A DNA stretch of 64,000 nucleotides. Origin: Mesorhizobium sp. M7A.T.Ca.US.000.02.2.1. Lineage in GTDB: Bacteria; Pseudomonadota; Alphaproteobacteria; Rhizobiales; Rhizobiaceae. Position 1 is the stretch's first letter. Each line of letters opens with the position of its first letter. The position numbers and the translations under genes were made by a program. Shown piece by piece: positions 1 to 8,838 of the stretch. The stretch spans positions 1 to 64,000 of the forward strand of contig NZ_RZTT01000002.1 of NCBI RefSeq assembly GCF_003996995.1, given 5' to 3'. A model generated the notes under the pieces. The model saw nothing but the letters and a program-made list of their open reading frames with translations. It was not told the origin of the DNA and searched no databases.

Positions 1-2
1 TC

Positions 3-47
3 CTTAGCCAGCTCACCACGCTGGAAGGTGCTATTCTTCCGGCTTGA
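3..47 (+). other. possible 3' end of an upstream gene
   Basis: An open frame enters from the left edge and ends at a TGA at 45-47, coding LSQLTTLEGAILPA. A good terminator follows about 25 bases later, as expected after a gene end. Too short to identify. Confidence 0.25.
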
Positions 48-69
48 AATTAGGTTTCGATGAAAGAGT

Positions 70-98
70 AAAAAGCGGGGCCTTGCCTCGCTTTTTTG
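70..98 (+). terminator. rho-independent terminator
   Basis: A GC-rich stem (GCGGGGC pairing with GCCTCGC) around a short CTT loop is flanked by A-rich and T-rich arms and ends in a T run. It lies upstream of the chosen lepB start, so it most likely ends transcription of a gene left of the window. Confidence 0.7.
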
Positions 99-139
99 TT
101 TGTTGGACAGTCGCGCTGCCTTGGGATGGGGGTGGGCCG

Positions 140-1120
140 GTGACGGAAGAAACAGCGCAACGAGAAACAGCCTCACGCTCCTGGTGGTCGACGGCCCTGG
201 TGTCGGCCTTTGGCGGTCCATTCGGCGGATTTCTGTGGATCGGCAGCGGCAAGCCGGCGGTTGCCAGCCTGGTGGTGATCAGCGCCATCGTTTTCGCACT
301 CGCCTACACCGGATTTCCGGTGCTGCTGGGAACCGATCTTACCTGGCTGGCCAATTTTTCAGGTATCGGTTCGATGATCCTGGGGGCAGCGCTCGTCGTG
401 CCCTTCGCCCATCGGTTCAAGCCGGTGAGATGGTATGCGCACGGGTTTTGGGTGCTGGTGCTTGTCTTTCTGACTACCTATCCGGCTGCATTTGCGATCC
501 GTTCGTTTCTGTTCCAGCCGTTTTCGATACCATCCAGCAGTATGGTGCCGACATTGCAAGGCGGCGACTATCTCTTCGTCTCCAAATTCGCATATGGCTA
601 CAGCCGCTACAGCGTGCCGTTCAATCTGTTGCCGATAGAAGGCCGCATGTTCGGCGCGGAGCCCAGGCGAGGGGATGTGGTGGTGTTCAAATTCCCGCCC
701 GACCCCGGCGTGGATTACATCCAGCGGATCGTCGGTCTTCCCGGGGACAAAATCCAGATGGTCAATGGCGTGCTGCACATCAACGATGTGGCCGTCGGCC
801 TCAATGATGCAGGCACTTTCTCCTACGAGGAACGCGAGCAACCTGCCAGGCTTCAACGGGAGACCCTGCCGGGTGGTGTCACCCATTTCGTTCTCGACCT
901 GACGGACAGTTCCATCGGCGACAACACGCGGGAATTTGAGGTGCCCGAAGGTCACTATTTCATGCTGGGCGACAATCGCGACAATGCCTCCGACAGCCGA
1001 TTCATGGTCGGCTTCGTTCCCTACGAAAACCTCGTCGGCAAGGCCGTGCGATTGTTCTGGAATTCAAAAGGCACGGAGTATTCTTCCCGGCAAACGCTGG
1101 ACGGTTCGGTCGGCAAATAA
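140..1120 (+). CDS. lepB: signal peptidase I paralogue with N-terminal membrane domain
   Basis: S26-family signal peptidase. The C-terminal half has the family boxes: the serine box SSSMVPTL, RRGDVVVFKFP, YIQRIVGLPGDK and the GDNRDNASDSR box. About 110 residues before the serine contain three or four hydrophobic segments, more membrane sequence than usual, so this looks like a paralogue fused to a small membrane domain. The GTG at 140 is preferred over the upstream ATG at 44 because it follows a purine-rich stretch and lies after the terminator at 70-98. In the usual motif (YIKR) the lysine is the general base; here the codon is CAG (Gln). Activity is therefore uncertain although the fold is clear. 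Confidence 0.85.
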   Translation: MTEETAQRETASRSWWSTALVSAFGGPFGGFLWIGSGKPAVASLVVISAIVFALAYTGFPVLLGTDLTWLANFSGIGSMILGAALVVPFAHRFKPVRWYAHGFWVLVLVFLTTYPAAFAIRSFLFQPFSIPSSSMVPTLQGGDYLFVSKFAYGYSRYSVPFNLLPIEGRMFGAEPRRGDVVVFKFPPDPGVDYIQRIVGLPGDKIQMVNGVLHINDVAVGLNDAGTFSYEEREQPARLQRETLPGGVTHFVLDLTDSSIGDNTREFEVPEGHYFMLGDNRDNASDSRFMVGFVPYENLVGKAVRLFWNSKGTEYSSRQTLDGSVGK

Positions 1121-1165
1121 GCCTGAATCGAGTTGGTTCGGACCCGCGCCAAATCTGGTTGATGA

Positions 1166-2695
1166 CTACTTCATGTCTATGCCGAGCGCAGCGAAGGCCA
1201 GAACCGGACCATCGCGTCGCAGGTGGACGAGATGGACAGCCACGAGTTCGATCAATGTCTGCCGCTCGGCATGGTCCCCAGCGAAGCCGGCCAGGTCGAA
1301 CACCGCGGTCACGGTTTCATTCGCCGGCAGTTGCTCACTCAAAAGTTCCGTCAACGCCGCGTCGAGCGGATCGGTGAAATGCCCCTCCGGCAAGGTTTTC
1401 CCTCGCGCGGCGCAGGCGGCGATCCAGGCAGCCACCACCAGGGTCAGATGGACCAGTTCGGTACCGGCTTCCAGGCATTCGATGGCGGAAGCGACGATGC
1501 GCTGCGGCAGTTTCTGGCTGCCGTCATTGGCGATCTGCGCCGTGCGATGGGCAAGTGCAGTGTTGGAAAAACGCTCCGCGAGCTCCGCAATATAGGCGCT
1601 CGTGTCCAATCCGGCATCCTCGGGCAGGGTCGGGATGGCTTCGGCCCACAAGGCATCGACGAATTGGCGGATCGCCGGGTCGGCGAAGGCGCGGTCGACG
1701 GTGGCATGACCGCTGAGCAGGCCAAGATAGGCGATGGCCGAATGCGAGCCGTTGAGCAGCCTGAGCTTCATGTCCTCGAACGGGCCGACATCGCGAACCA
1801 TAGTGACGCCGAATTGTTCCCACCCCGGCCGGCCAGTCGGGAACTTATCTTCGACCACCCATTGGCAGAACGGCTCGGTCATCACGGGCCAGGCATCCTC
1901 GACGCCGAGTTCTTCTGCGATCCGCGCCCGATCGGCGTCGGTGGTTGCAGGCACGATGCGATCGACCATGCTGGAGGGAAATGCGACCTGGTGTGCGATG
2001 TGGTCGGCAATTCCGACATCACTCGATTGGGCGAGCCCGGCATCTCGCAACTGGGCGAATTCGACCAACAGCCGGTGCAGCGTGGCGCCGTTGGCCGGCA
2101 AATTGTCGCAACACAGGACAGTGAAGGGCGGCGTGCCGGCGGCGCGTCGCAGGGCAAGCGCCTCGGTCAGGAAACCATGCGCTGTCTTCGGCATCCGGGG
2201 ATTGGCCAGATCATGGACGATATCGGGATGGGCGGCATCCAATCCCCCGCCTGCCGCCCTCAGATAGGCTTTTTCGGTGATCGTCAGCGTGACGATGCGG
2301 GTGCGCGGATCGGTCAGCGTGGCCAGCACCGCGCCCGGATTCTCCGGCGCCACCAGCATCGCACCGATCGAGCCGATGACCTGAAGCTTTTCGGTTCCAC
2401 TGCTTCTGATCGCCAGCGTGTAGAGCCCGTCCTGCGGCGTGAGAGCGTCGCGCGTGTCGGTGCTGCGCAGCGAAACGCCTGTTATGCCCCAATCCGCCTC
2501 GCCTGCCGCCAGGCAATCGTCGACATAGGCTGCCTGATGGGCGCGGTGGAAGGCGCCGACACCAAGGTGCACGATGCCCGGGACGACGCGGCTGCGATCA
2601 TACGCAGGTGTCGCGATCGAAGCCGGCAGTGCGCGCGCGGTCTTCGTGGAAAGGCGTTCGGTCGTCGTGGTGCGACTGGTCTGGTCGGATGACAT
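1166..2695 (-). CDS. uxuB: fructuronate reductase / mannitol dehydrogenase family
   Basis: Long-chain polyol/uronate dehydrogenase of about 509 residues, usual for the family. The N-terminal Rossmann segment has GIVHLGVGAFHRAHQA, and the catalytic region carries KLRLLNGSHSAIAYLG. It would reduce fructuronate (or tagaturonate) with NADH to the corresponding aldonate in the cytoplasm. Divergence from uxaC, whose product is fructuronate, favours the UxuB role over mannitol 2-dehydrogenase, although sequence alone does not separate the two. The ATG at 2695 (MSSDQTS) is chosen because the longer frame up to 2752 would use most of the promoter region. No uxuA is seen in the window. Confidence 0.85.
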   Translation of the reverse strand: MSSDQTSRTTTTERLSTKTARALPASIATPAYDRSRVVPGIVHLGVGAFHRAHQAAYVDDCLAAGEADWGITGVSLRSTDTRDALTPQDGLYTLAIRSSGTEKLQVIGSIGAMLVAPENPGAVLATLTDPRTRIVTLTITEKAYLRAAGGGLDAAHPDIVHDLANPRMPKTAHGFLTEALALRRAAGTPPFTVLCCDNLPANGATLHRLLVEFAQLRDAGLAQSSDVGIADHIAHQVAFPSSMVDRIVPATTDADRARIAEELGVEDAWPVMTEPFCQWVVEDKFPTGRPGWEQFGVTMVRDVGPFEDMKLRLLNGSHSAIAYLGLLSGHATVDRAFADPAIRQFVDALWAEAIPTLPEDAGLDTSAYIAELAERFSNTALAHRTAQIANDGSQKLPQRIVASAIECLEAGTELVHLTLVVAAWIAACAARGKTLPEGHFTDPLDAALTELLSEQLPANETVTAVFDLAGFAGDHAERQTLIELVAVHLVHLRRDGPVLAFAALGIDMK

Positions 2696-2768
2696 GAGTG
2701 GCCTCGGCAGGGATCGGCAAAGCGGCGTAACATTCGATTTCCTGCCACACAATGGGTCGAAAAGTCAT

Positions 2769-2793
2769 CATACAACAATCGCATTTTTGTATG
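2769..2793. promoter_or_regulatory. dyad operator in uxuB-uxaC divergent promoter
   Basis: CATACAA and TTGTATG are perfect inverted arms separated by 11 bases, in an AT-rich patch between the divergent uxuB and uxaC genes. ATACAA/TTGTAT half-sites resemble operators of the ExuR/UxuR type GntR regulators, so the GntR gene at 7188 is the natural candidate to bind here (inference). Confidence 0.5.
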
Positions 2794-2837
2794 TTGACAT
2801 TATTTCTTGCCGCCCCTACCGATAGTGGCTTGGGAGG

Positions 2838-4250
2838 ATGATCGTGGCACTGACCCATGCGGATTTGCTGTTTCCCGCCGAGGCGCATTCGCGCGCGATT
2901 GCCCGTGATCTCTATGCCGGGATCAAGGACCTGCCCCTTGTCAGCCCGCATGGTCACACCGATCCGCGCTGGTATGCGCTGAACGAGCCATTCCCGGATC
3001 CAGCGCAACTGCTCATCGTCCCGGATCACTACATCTTCCGCATGCTGTTCAGCCAAGGCGTCCGCCTCGAGGATCTCGGCGTGGCGACGCTCGACGGCGC
3101 GCCGGTCGAGACCGACGGCAGGGCGATCTGGCGGCTTTTTGCCGAGCACTATCATCTGTTTCGCGGCACGCCGACCCGGCTGTGGTTCGATCATGTGCTC
3201 GCCGATCTGTTCGGCATCGACGAACCGCTGACCGCGGCGACTGCCGACCGCCACTACGACACCATCGCGACGCTGCTGCAGTGGGAGAATTTTCGCCCGC
3301 GCGCGCTGTTCGAGCGTTTCAACATCGAGGTCATCGCGACCACGGAAGGCGCGCTCGACGATCTCCAATGGCACCAGATGATCCGCGACAGCGGCTGGCA
3401 GGGCCGCGTTATCACCGCCTATCGGCCGGACGCGGTCGTCGACCCCGATTTCGAAGGGTTTTCAACCAATCTCAACCGGCTCGGTGAGATCACCGGCTGC
3501 GACACCGGCAATTGGGCCGGCTATCTCGATGCGCATCGCCAGCGGCGTGCCTTCTTCAAAAGCTTCGGCGCGACTTCGTCGGATCATGGCCATCCGACGG
3601 CCGAGACCGCCAATCTTTCGGATGCGGCGGCGCAAGAGCTGTTCAATCGGATTCGCCGTGGTTCCGACGATGAGCGCGAGCGAAAACTGTTCCGCGCCCA
3701 GATGCTGACCGAGATGGCCAAGATGAGCCTCGACGATGGACTGGTCCTGCAGATCCATCCCGGCTCCTGGCGCAACCATTCACCCTCGATCGTCCAGAAT
3801 TTCGGCCGCGACAAGGGTTTCGATATCCCGACCCGGACCGACTATGTGACGGCGCTGAAGCCGCTGCTCGACTGCGTCGGGCTGGAGCGCGACCTCACCG
3901 TCATCCTGTTTACGCTCGACGAGACCAGTTATGCGCGCGAGCTGGCGCCGCTGGCCGGTGTCTACCCGGCGCTGAAGCTCGGGCCGGCATGGTGGTTCCA
4001 CGACAGCCCGGAAGGCATGCGGCGCTTCCGCGAGATGACCACCGAGACGGCCGGCTTCTACAACACCGTCGGTTTCAACGACGACACCCGTGCCTTTCCA
4101 TCGATCCCGGCGCGTCACGATGTGGCGCGGCGAGTCGACTGCGCGTTCCTGGCGCGTCTCGTCGCCGAGCATCGGCTGCGCGAGGACGAGGCGCATGAGC
4201 TGGCGCGGGAACTGACCTATACGCTGGCGAAAAAGGCGTATCGGCTCTGA
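2838..4250 (+). CDS. uxaC: uronate isomerase
   Basis: Glucuronate/galacturonate isomerase of 470 residues, matching UxaC in length and motifs throughout. The N-terminal SPHGHTDPRWYA holds the metal-binding His-x-His of this amidohydrolase-fold family. Other family segments are WFDHVLADLFG and the C-terminal GFNDDTRAFPSIPARHDV. It converts D-glucuronate to D-fructuronate and D-galacturonate to D-tagaturonate. GGGAGG lies just upstream of the ATG; a GTG two codons later is also possible. It heads the plus-strand operon, followed after 36 bases by the TRAP binding-protein gene, which fits import and first catabolic step being co-expressed. Confidence 0.95.
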   Translation: MIVALTHADLLFPAEAHSRAIARDLYAGIKDLPLVSPHGHTDPRWYALNEPFPDPAQLLIVPDHYIFRMLFSQGVRLEDLGVATLDGAPVETDGRAIWRLFAEHYHLFRGTPTRLWFDHVLADLFGIDEPLTAATADRHYDTIATLLQWENFRPRALFERFNIEVIATTEGALDDLQWHQMIRDSGWQGRVITAYRPDAVVDPDFEGFSTNLNRLGEITGCDTGNWAGYLDAHRQRRAFFKSFGATSSDHGHPTAETANLSDAAAQELFNRIRRGSDDERERKLFRAQMLTEMAKMSLDDGLVLQIHPGSWRNHSPSIVQNFGRDKGFDIPTRTDYVTALKPLLDCVGLERDLTVILFTLDETSYARELAPLAGVYPALKLGPAWWFHDSPEGMRRFREMTTETAGFYNTVGFNDDTRAFPSIPARHDVARRVDCAFLARLVAEHRLREDEAHELARELTYTLAKKAYRL

Positions 4251-4286
4251 AGGGGCAACTTGCCCGCAATGCAAAGGGAGGAAACC

Positions 4287-5264
4287 ATGTTGCATTTTTC
4301 AAGACTGACGGGAGCTGCGCTACTCGCCGCCGCACTGATGGCCGGAACGGCAAGCGCCCAGACGGTTCTGCGCTCGTCCGACACCCACCCGGACGGCTAT
4401 CCGACGGTCGAGGCAGTCAAATATTTCGGCGAGCTTGTAAAGGAGCGTACGGCCGGCCGCTATGCGGTCGAGCTCTATCATTCCGCGCAGCTCGGCGAAG
4501 AAAAGGACACGATCGAGCAGGTGCGCACCGGCGTGATCGACCTCAACCGCATCTCGATGGCGCCGTTCAACGGGCTCATTCCCGAAACCACGGTGCCCTC
4601 GCTGCCCTACATCTTCCGCTCGGAAGACCATATGCACAAGGTCATGGACGGGGCGGTCGGCGACCAGATCGCGGCGGCGTTCGAACAGGTCGGGCTGGTG
4701 CTGCTCGCCTTTTACGACAGTGGCGCGCGCTCCTTCTACAATTCGAAGAAACCGATCAACTCATTAGCCGATCTGTCCGGCATGAAGTTCCGCGTCATCC
4801 AGTCCGACATCTTCGTTGACATGGTGGCGGCACTCGGCGCCAACGCGACGCCGATGCCGTATGGCGAGGTGTATTCGGCGATCGAGACCGGGGTCATCGA
4901 CGGCGCGGAAAACAATTTTCCGAGCTACGACACCGCCAAGCATGCGGAAGTCGCCAAGTTCTATTCGCTCGACGAGCACACTATGGTGCCGGAAGCCTTC
5001 GTCATGGCGAAGTCGAGCTGGGACAAGCTGACGCCGGAGGATCAGGCGATCTTCAAGGCGGCCGCCAAGGACAGCGTCGCCAGGCAGCGCGAGCTGTGGA
5101 CCGCCAAGGTCAAGGAATCGCGCGCCAAGGTCGAGGCGGCCGGTTCGCAGATCACGACGCCGGACAAGCAGCCCTTCATCGACGCCATGGGTCCGGTCTA
5201 CGAGAAGCACGTCAAGGACGACAAGCTGAAGGCCATGGTCGAAGCCATCAAGGCCGTGCAGTGA
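4287..5264 (+). CDS. dctP: TRAP transporter solute-binding protein (DctP family)
   Basis: Periplasmic binding protein of 325 residues. The signal peptide MLHFSRLTGAALLAAALMAG ends near TASAQ. The mature part has DctP-family segments such as YHSAQLGEEKDTIEQVRTG and the GVIDGAENNFPSYD region containing the ligand-contacting part. A strong AAGGGAGG site precedes the ATG at 4287; an in-frame ATG at 4269 lies ahead of that site. It would deliver a uronate to the DctQM permease encoded next. The substrate is inferred from the flanking uxaC, kduI and kdgF genes. Confidence 0.92.
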   Translation: MLHFSRLTGAALLAAALMAGTASAQTVLRSSDTHPDGYPTVEAVKYFGELVKERTAGRYAVELYHSAQLGEEKDTIEQVRTGVIDLNRISMAPFNGLIPETTVPSLPYIFRSEDHMHKVMDGAVGDQIAAAFEQVGLVLLAFYDSGARSFYNSKKPINSLADLSGMKFRVIQSDIFVDMVAALGANATPMPYGEVYSAIETGVIDGAENNFPSYDTAKHAEVAKFYSLDEHTMVPEAFVMAKSSWDKLTPEDQAIFKAAAKDSVARQRELWTAKVKESRAKVEAAGSQITTPDKQPFIDAMGPVYEKHVKDDKLKAMVEAIKAVQ

Positions 5265-5270
5265 TCAAGC

Positions 5271-5295
5271 GGCGGCGCGGGCATTCCGCGCCGCC
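5271..5295 (+). terminator. perfect 10-bp GC hairpin between dctP and dctQ
   Basis: GGCGGCGCGG, a five-base loop, and its exact complement start six bases after the dctP stop. No T run follows, so it is more likely a processing or mRNA-stabilising structure (or partial attenuator) than a full terminator. It could give more binding protein than permease, as is common in transporter operons. Confidence 0.6.
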
Positions 5296-5316
5296 ATCCT
5301 CTTGCGGAGAGAACCG

Positions 5317-5895
5317 GTGACCTCCAGCCCAGAACACAGACCGCCCCTGTCCGGCGTCGCGCGCATGATGTCGCGCGTCAGCACAGCGGCGCTATGGGTC
5401 GCAGGCATCGGGCTGGTGCTGATGACCGCCTTCGTCGCCTGGCAGGTGTTCGGTCGTTATGTCCTGAACCGCTCGCCAAGCTGGACCGAGCAGGGCTCGG
5501 TGATGCTGATGAGCTGGTTCATTTTCCTCGGCGCTGCCGTCGGGGTGCGCGAGAACTATCACCTCGGCTTCGACGTCCTGCTCTACGTGCTGCCCAAAGG
5601 CGGCAAGCGTTGGCTGCGGATGATCTCGGACCTCGTCGCGCTCGCCTTCGGCATCGGTATGATCTGGTATGGCAGCCAACTGGTTGCATTGACCTGGGGC
5701 GCTACCTTGCCGTCGCTCGGCATATCCGGGGGCTGGGACTACGTCCCGCTGGTCGCGGGAGGCGTGCTCGTCGTGCTCTTCACGCTGGAGCGCATCGTGC
5801 TTCGTCTTTCCGGTGCGCCGATCGACGATGTGCTCGATCAACTGCCGCCGGCGGAAGTCGCAACCGAACTCGACACGGCGAACGTGAAGGTCTGA
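5317..5895 (+). CDS. dctQ: TRAP transporter small permease subunit (DctQ family)
   Basis: A 192-residue membrane protein with four hydrophobic helices. It has the DctQ-type segment RYVLNRSPSWTEQGSVMLMS followed by GAAVGVRENYHLGFDVL. GTG at 5317 is chosen because GGAGA lies six bases ahead; an upstream TTG at 5302 overlaps that site. It pairs with the large permease DctM, which begins five bases after its stop. Confidence 0.9.
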   Translation: MTSSPEHRPPLSGVARMMSRVSTAALWVAGIGLVLMTAFVAWQVFGRYVLNRSPSWTEQGSVMLMSWFIFLGAAVGVRENYHLGFDVLLYVLPKGGKRWLRMISDLVALAFGIGMIWYGSQLVALTWGATLPSLGISGGWDYVPLVAGGVLVVLFTLERIVLRLSGAPIDDVLDQLPPAEVATELDTANVKV

Positions 5896-5899
5896 CGCC

Positions 5900-7180
5900 A
5901 TGGAACTCTGGATTCTCTTCGGCGTCTTCACCCTTCTGATGCTTATCGGCACGCCGATCGCTTTCTGCCTCGGCGTCGCAAGCTTTGCCACCGTCCTCTA
6001 TATGGGCCTGCCGCCGCTCATCGTGTTCCAGCGCCTGAATTCCGGCATGAGCGTCTTTTCGCTGCTGGCCATTCCCTTCTTCATCTATGCCGGCGACTTG
6101 ATGGTGCGCGGCGGCATCGCCAGCAAGATCGTTGCCTTCGCCGGCTCGCTCGTCGGCCATTTGCGCGGAGGCCTCGGGCAGGTCAACATTGCGACCGCTA
6201 CACTGTTCGGCGGCATTTCGGGGTCCGCGGTGGCCGAGGCAGCGGCGGTCGGCGGCTTGATGATCCCGCAGATGAAGGCGCGTGGATATGGAGCGGATTA
6301 CGCCGTCAACGTCACGTCGATGGCAGCGCTGATCGCGCTGCTCCTGCCGCCGTCGCACAACATGATCATCTACTCGATCTCGGCAGGTGGAAAGATCTCC
6401 ATCGCCGACCTGTTCACGGCCGGCATCATTCCGGGCCTGCTGTTGGCCCTGTCGCTGATGATCACCGCCTATTTCGTGGCGCGCTCCCGCGGCTATCCGA
6501 CCGAGCCGTTTCCGGGCTTCACCGCCGTCGCGCATCTCTTCGCTGTCGCGGTGCCCGGCCTGCTGCTGATCGCGATCATCTTCGGTGGCGTACGATCGGG
6601 CGTTTTCACGGCGACCGAGAGTTCCTGCGTCGCGGTCATCTATGCGTTGCTCGTCACTGTCTTCGTTTACCGGCAGATGACTTGGGAAGGTTTCGTTCAT
6701 GCCACCCATGGTGCCGTGCGCACCACGGCCATGGTGCTGCTCATCATCGGCATGGCGGCGGCGTTCTCGTGGTTGATGGCCTTCCTGAAAGTGCCGGCAG
6801 CGCTCATAGCCTCCATGAACGCAATCTCGGACGATCCGCTGGTCGTGCTTCTCCTGCTCAACGTCTTGATGCTGTTCCTCGGCACCTTCATGGACATGGG
6901 GCCGACGATCATCATCTGTACGCCGATCTTCCTGCCCGTGGCGCAAGCCTACGGCGTCGACCCGGTGCATTTTGGCGTTATCATGATCCTCAACTTCGGC
7001 ATCGGGCTGAATACGCCGCCGGTGGGCGCTGTGCAGTTCGTGGCGTGCGCAGTGGGCAAGATATCCGTCTGGGAAGCGATGCGCTCGATCTGGCCGTTCT
7101 ATGGGGCCGGGCTCGTGGTACTGGGGCTCGTCACTTACATTCCGGCCATTTCGCTCTGGCTACCGAGCGTCTTCAAATAG
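5900..7180 (+). CDS. dctM: TRAP transporter large permease subunit (DctM family)
   Basis: A 426-residue polytopic membrane protein with about a dozen hydrophobic segments. DctM-family hallmarks include IPFFIYAGDLMVRGGIA, the GGISGSAVAEAAAVGG segment, LLPPSHNMIIYS, and GLNTPPVGAVQF near the C-terminus. It is the sodium-coupled translocation subunit that accepts substrate from the DctP protein. The length is complete and no lesion is seen. Confidence 0.94.
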   Translation: MELWILFGVFTLLMLIGTPIAFCLGVASFATVLYMGLPPLIVFQRLNSGMSVFSLLAIPFFIYAGDLMVRGGIASKIVAFAGSLVGHLRGGLGQVNIATATLFGGISGSAVAEAAAVGGLMIPQMKARGYGADYAVNVTSMAALIALLLPPSHNMIIYSISAGGKISIADLFTAGIIPGLLLALSLMITAYFVARSRGYPTEPFPGFTAVAHLFAVAVPGLLLIAIIFGGVRSGVFTATESSCVAVIYALLVTVFVYRQMTWEGFVHATHGAVRTTAMVLLIIGMAAAFSWLMAFLKVPAALIASMNAISDDPLVVLLLLNVLMLFLGTFMDMGPTIIICTPIFLPVAQAYGVDPVHFGVIMILNFGIGLNTPPVGAVQFVACAVGKISVWEAMRSIWPFYGAGLVVLGLVTYIPAISLWLPSVFK

Positions 7181-7187
7181 GGGCGAC

Positions 7188-7964
7188 ATGGCATCGGACA
7201 CCGCAACCGACCTCAGGGTCGAGAGAAAACCCAAATTGTCGGAGACAGTGGTCACGACGATCCGCAAGCAGTTGCAGGCGGGTGAGATCCTGCCCGGCCA
7301 TAAATTGCCGACCGAAGGCCAACTGACCGAAACCTTCGGCGTCAGCCGCACCGTCATCCGCGAGGCGCTGGCCAAGCTTGCCGCCGACGGGCTGGTCGAA
7401 CCGCGCCAGGGCGCCGGCGTCTTCGTCACAGAGCACATCTCGACAATGTTCGGCGCGCTGGCCGCCGACATGGGCAGCAAGGATTCGATCGCGCTCAACG
7501 TGCTCGAAGTGCGGCTGGCGATCGAGATTGAATCGGCCGGGATCGCCGCCGTCCGCCGCAATGCCGCGCAGGAGGCGGCGATCCAGGAAGCCTTCTTCGA
7601 ATTCGAGCGGCTGCTGCTTGCCAGCGAGCCGACCGGTCCGGCCGACCTCGCCTTCCATCGCGCGATCGCCAGCGCCACCAGCAACCCATTCTATGTCGAG
7701 ATGCTCGACGTGCTCGGCCGGCGCGCCATCCCGTGCGACGTGACTTCGCCCTGGTCGACCGAATTGGCGCAATCCGATAGCTACCAGCGCGGACTGCAGC
7801 GCGAGCACCTGGTGATCCTCAACGCCATTACCTCTGGCGATGCCGAGGCCGCGCGAGAGGCGATGCGCGCGCACCTCACCGCCAGCCAGCAGCGTTACCG
7901 CGAACGCCTGCATGCGCGTCAGGCTTTTTATTCCAGTTCGGTCAAGGCCGCCGCCGGCGAATGA
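7188..7964 (+). CDS. GntR-family regulator, FCD subfamily, of uronate operon
   Basis: A 258-residue regulator. The N-terminal winged helix has GHKLPTEGQLTETFGVSRTV followed by IREALAKLAADGLV. An all-helical FCD ligand domain follows, with LNVLEVRLAIEIESAG, DLAFHRAIASATSN and a late AMRAHL segment. ATG at 7188 follows the dctM stop by seven bases and has GGGGCGA ahead. By family it probably represses the operon until a uronate intermediate is bound (ExuR/UxuR/KdgR-like role). The dyad at 2769-2793 is a plausible target. Confidence 0.88.
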   Translation: MASDTATDLRVERKPKLSETVVTTIRKQLQAGEILPGHKLPTEGQLTETFGVSRTVIREALAKLAADGLVEPRQGAGVFVTEHISTMFGALAADMGSKDSIALNVLEVRLAIEIESAGIAAVRRNAAQEAAIQEAFFEFERLLLASEPTGPADLAFHRAIASATSNPFYVEMLDVLGRRAIPCDVTSPWSTELAQSDSYQRGLQREHLVILNAITSGDAEAAREAMRAHLTASQQRYRERLHARQAFYSSSVKAAAGE

Positions 7965-7986
7965 CCCATCTCAAGTCAGGATTGAA

Positions 7987-8838
7987 ATGAACCAGAGCCA
8001 CACCGACTATACATCCCGCTTTGCCATCGACCCGGTCGCCGCCGCGGCGATGGGAACCGATGAGCTGCGCCACAACTTTCACATTGACGGCCTCTTCCAG
8101 CCCGGCCGCATCAGCCTGACCTACACACATTACGACCGCATGATCGTCGGCGGCGCCGTGCCGACGGACGCCGCGCTTCAACTGGAAACGATCAAGCCGA
8201 CCGGCACCAAGAACTTTCTCGACCGTCGCGAGCTGATCGCCGTTAACATCGGCGGTGCAGGCGTCATCAAGGCCGGCGGCCAGTCCTTCGAATTGCAGGC
8301 GCGCGACATGCTCTATCTCGGCATGGGCATCGCTGATGTGTCGTTCGCGTCGGCCGATGCAGATGCGCCGGCCAAATTCTATCTGCTCAGCGCGCCGGCG
8401 CATCAGGCCTGGCCCAGCCGGCTGATCCGCATCGGCGACGCCAAGCGCCTCGATCTCGGCAGCAAGGACACCTGCAACGAGCGTTCGATCTTCCAGTTCA
8501 TCCATGCCGACGGCGTGAAGACCTGCCAGCTGGTGGTCGGCATGACTCAGCTGGCGCCGGGCTCGGTGTGGAACACCATGCCGTGCCATGTGCATGACCG
8601 GCGCATGGAGGCCTATCTCTATTTCGACCTGGCGGAGACGGCACGCGTCTTCCACTTCATGGGCGAGCCGGACGAGACGCGCCATATCGTCATGGGCAAC
8701 GAGGAAGCGGTGCTGTCGCCGGGCTGGTCGATCCATTCGGGCGCCGGCACTTCCAATTATGCTTTCATCTGGGCGATGGCCGGCGACAATGTCGACTATA
8801 CCGATGTCGACCCGGTGGCGTTGAGCGATCTGCGGTGA
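7987..8838 (+). CDS. kduI: 5-dehydro-4-deoxy-D-glucuronate isomerase
   Basis: A 283-residue KduI-family protein with segments RHNFHIDGLFQPGRISLTYT, YDRMIVGGAVP, TKNFLDRRELIAVNIGG and the cupin metal ligands in TMPCHVHDRRMEAYLYFD. It isomerises 5-keto-4-deoxyuronate (from unsaturated uronic acid) to 2,5-diketo-3-deoxygluconate. The ATG at 7987 begins 23 bases after gntR. The kduD start overlaps its stop codon, so the two are translationally coupled. Confidence 0.95.
   Translation: MNQSHTDYTSRFAIDPVAAAAMGTDELRHNFHIDGLFQPGRISLTYTHYDRMIVGGAVPTDAALQLETIKPTGTKNFLDRRELIAVNIGGAGVIKAGGQSFELQARDMLYLGMGIADVSFASADADAPAKFYLLSAPAHQAWPSRLIRIGDAKRLDLGSKDTCNERSIFQFIHADGVKTCQLVVGMTQLAPGSVWNTMPCHVHDRRMEAYLYFDLAETARVFHFMGEPDETRHIVMGNEEAVLSPGWSIHSGAGTSNYAFIWAMAGDNVDYTDVDPVALSDLR

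Noticed and set aside
1223-2692. A 489-codon plus-strand open frame opposite uxuB
   Set aside because: It mirrors a clearly conserved dehydrogenase on the other strand and has the Arg/Gly/Gln-rich composition of an antisense frame in GC-rich DNA.
4256-4268. GGGCAA-C-TTGCCC dyad before dctP
   Set aside because: A one-base centre cannot form a useful hairpin and there is no second copy, so it is not reported as an operator.
5780-6970. A 396-codon minus-strand frame opposite dctM
   Set aside because: It is a His/Asp/Arg-rich antisense of a membrane protein with no ribosome site.
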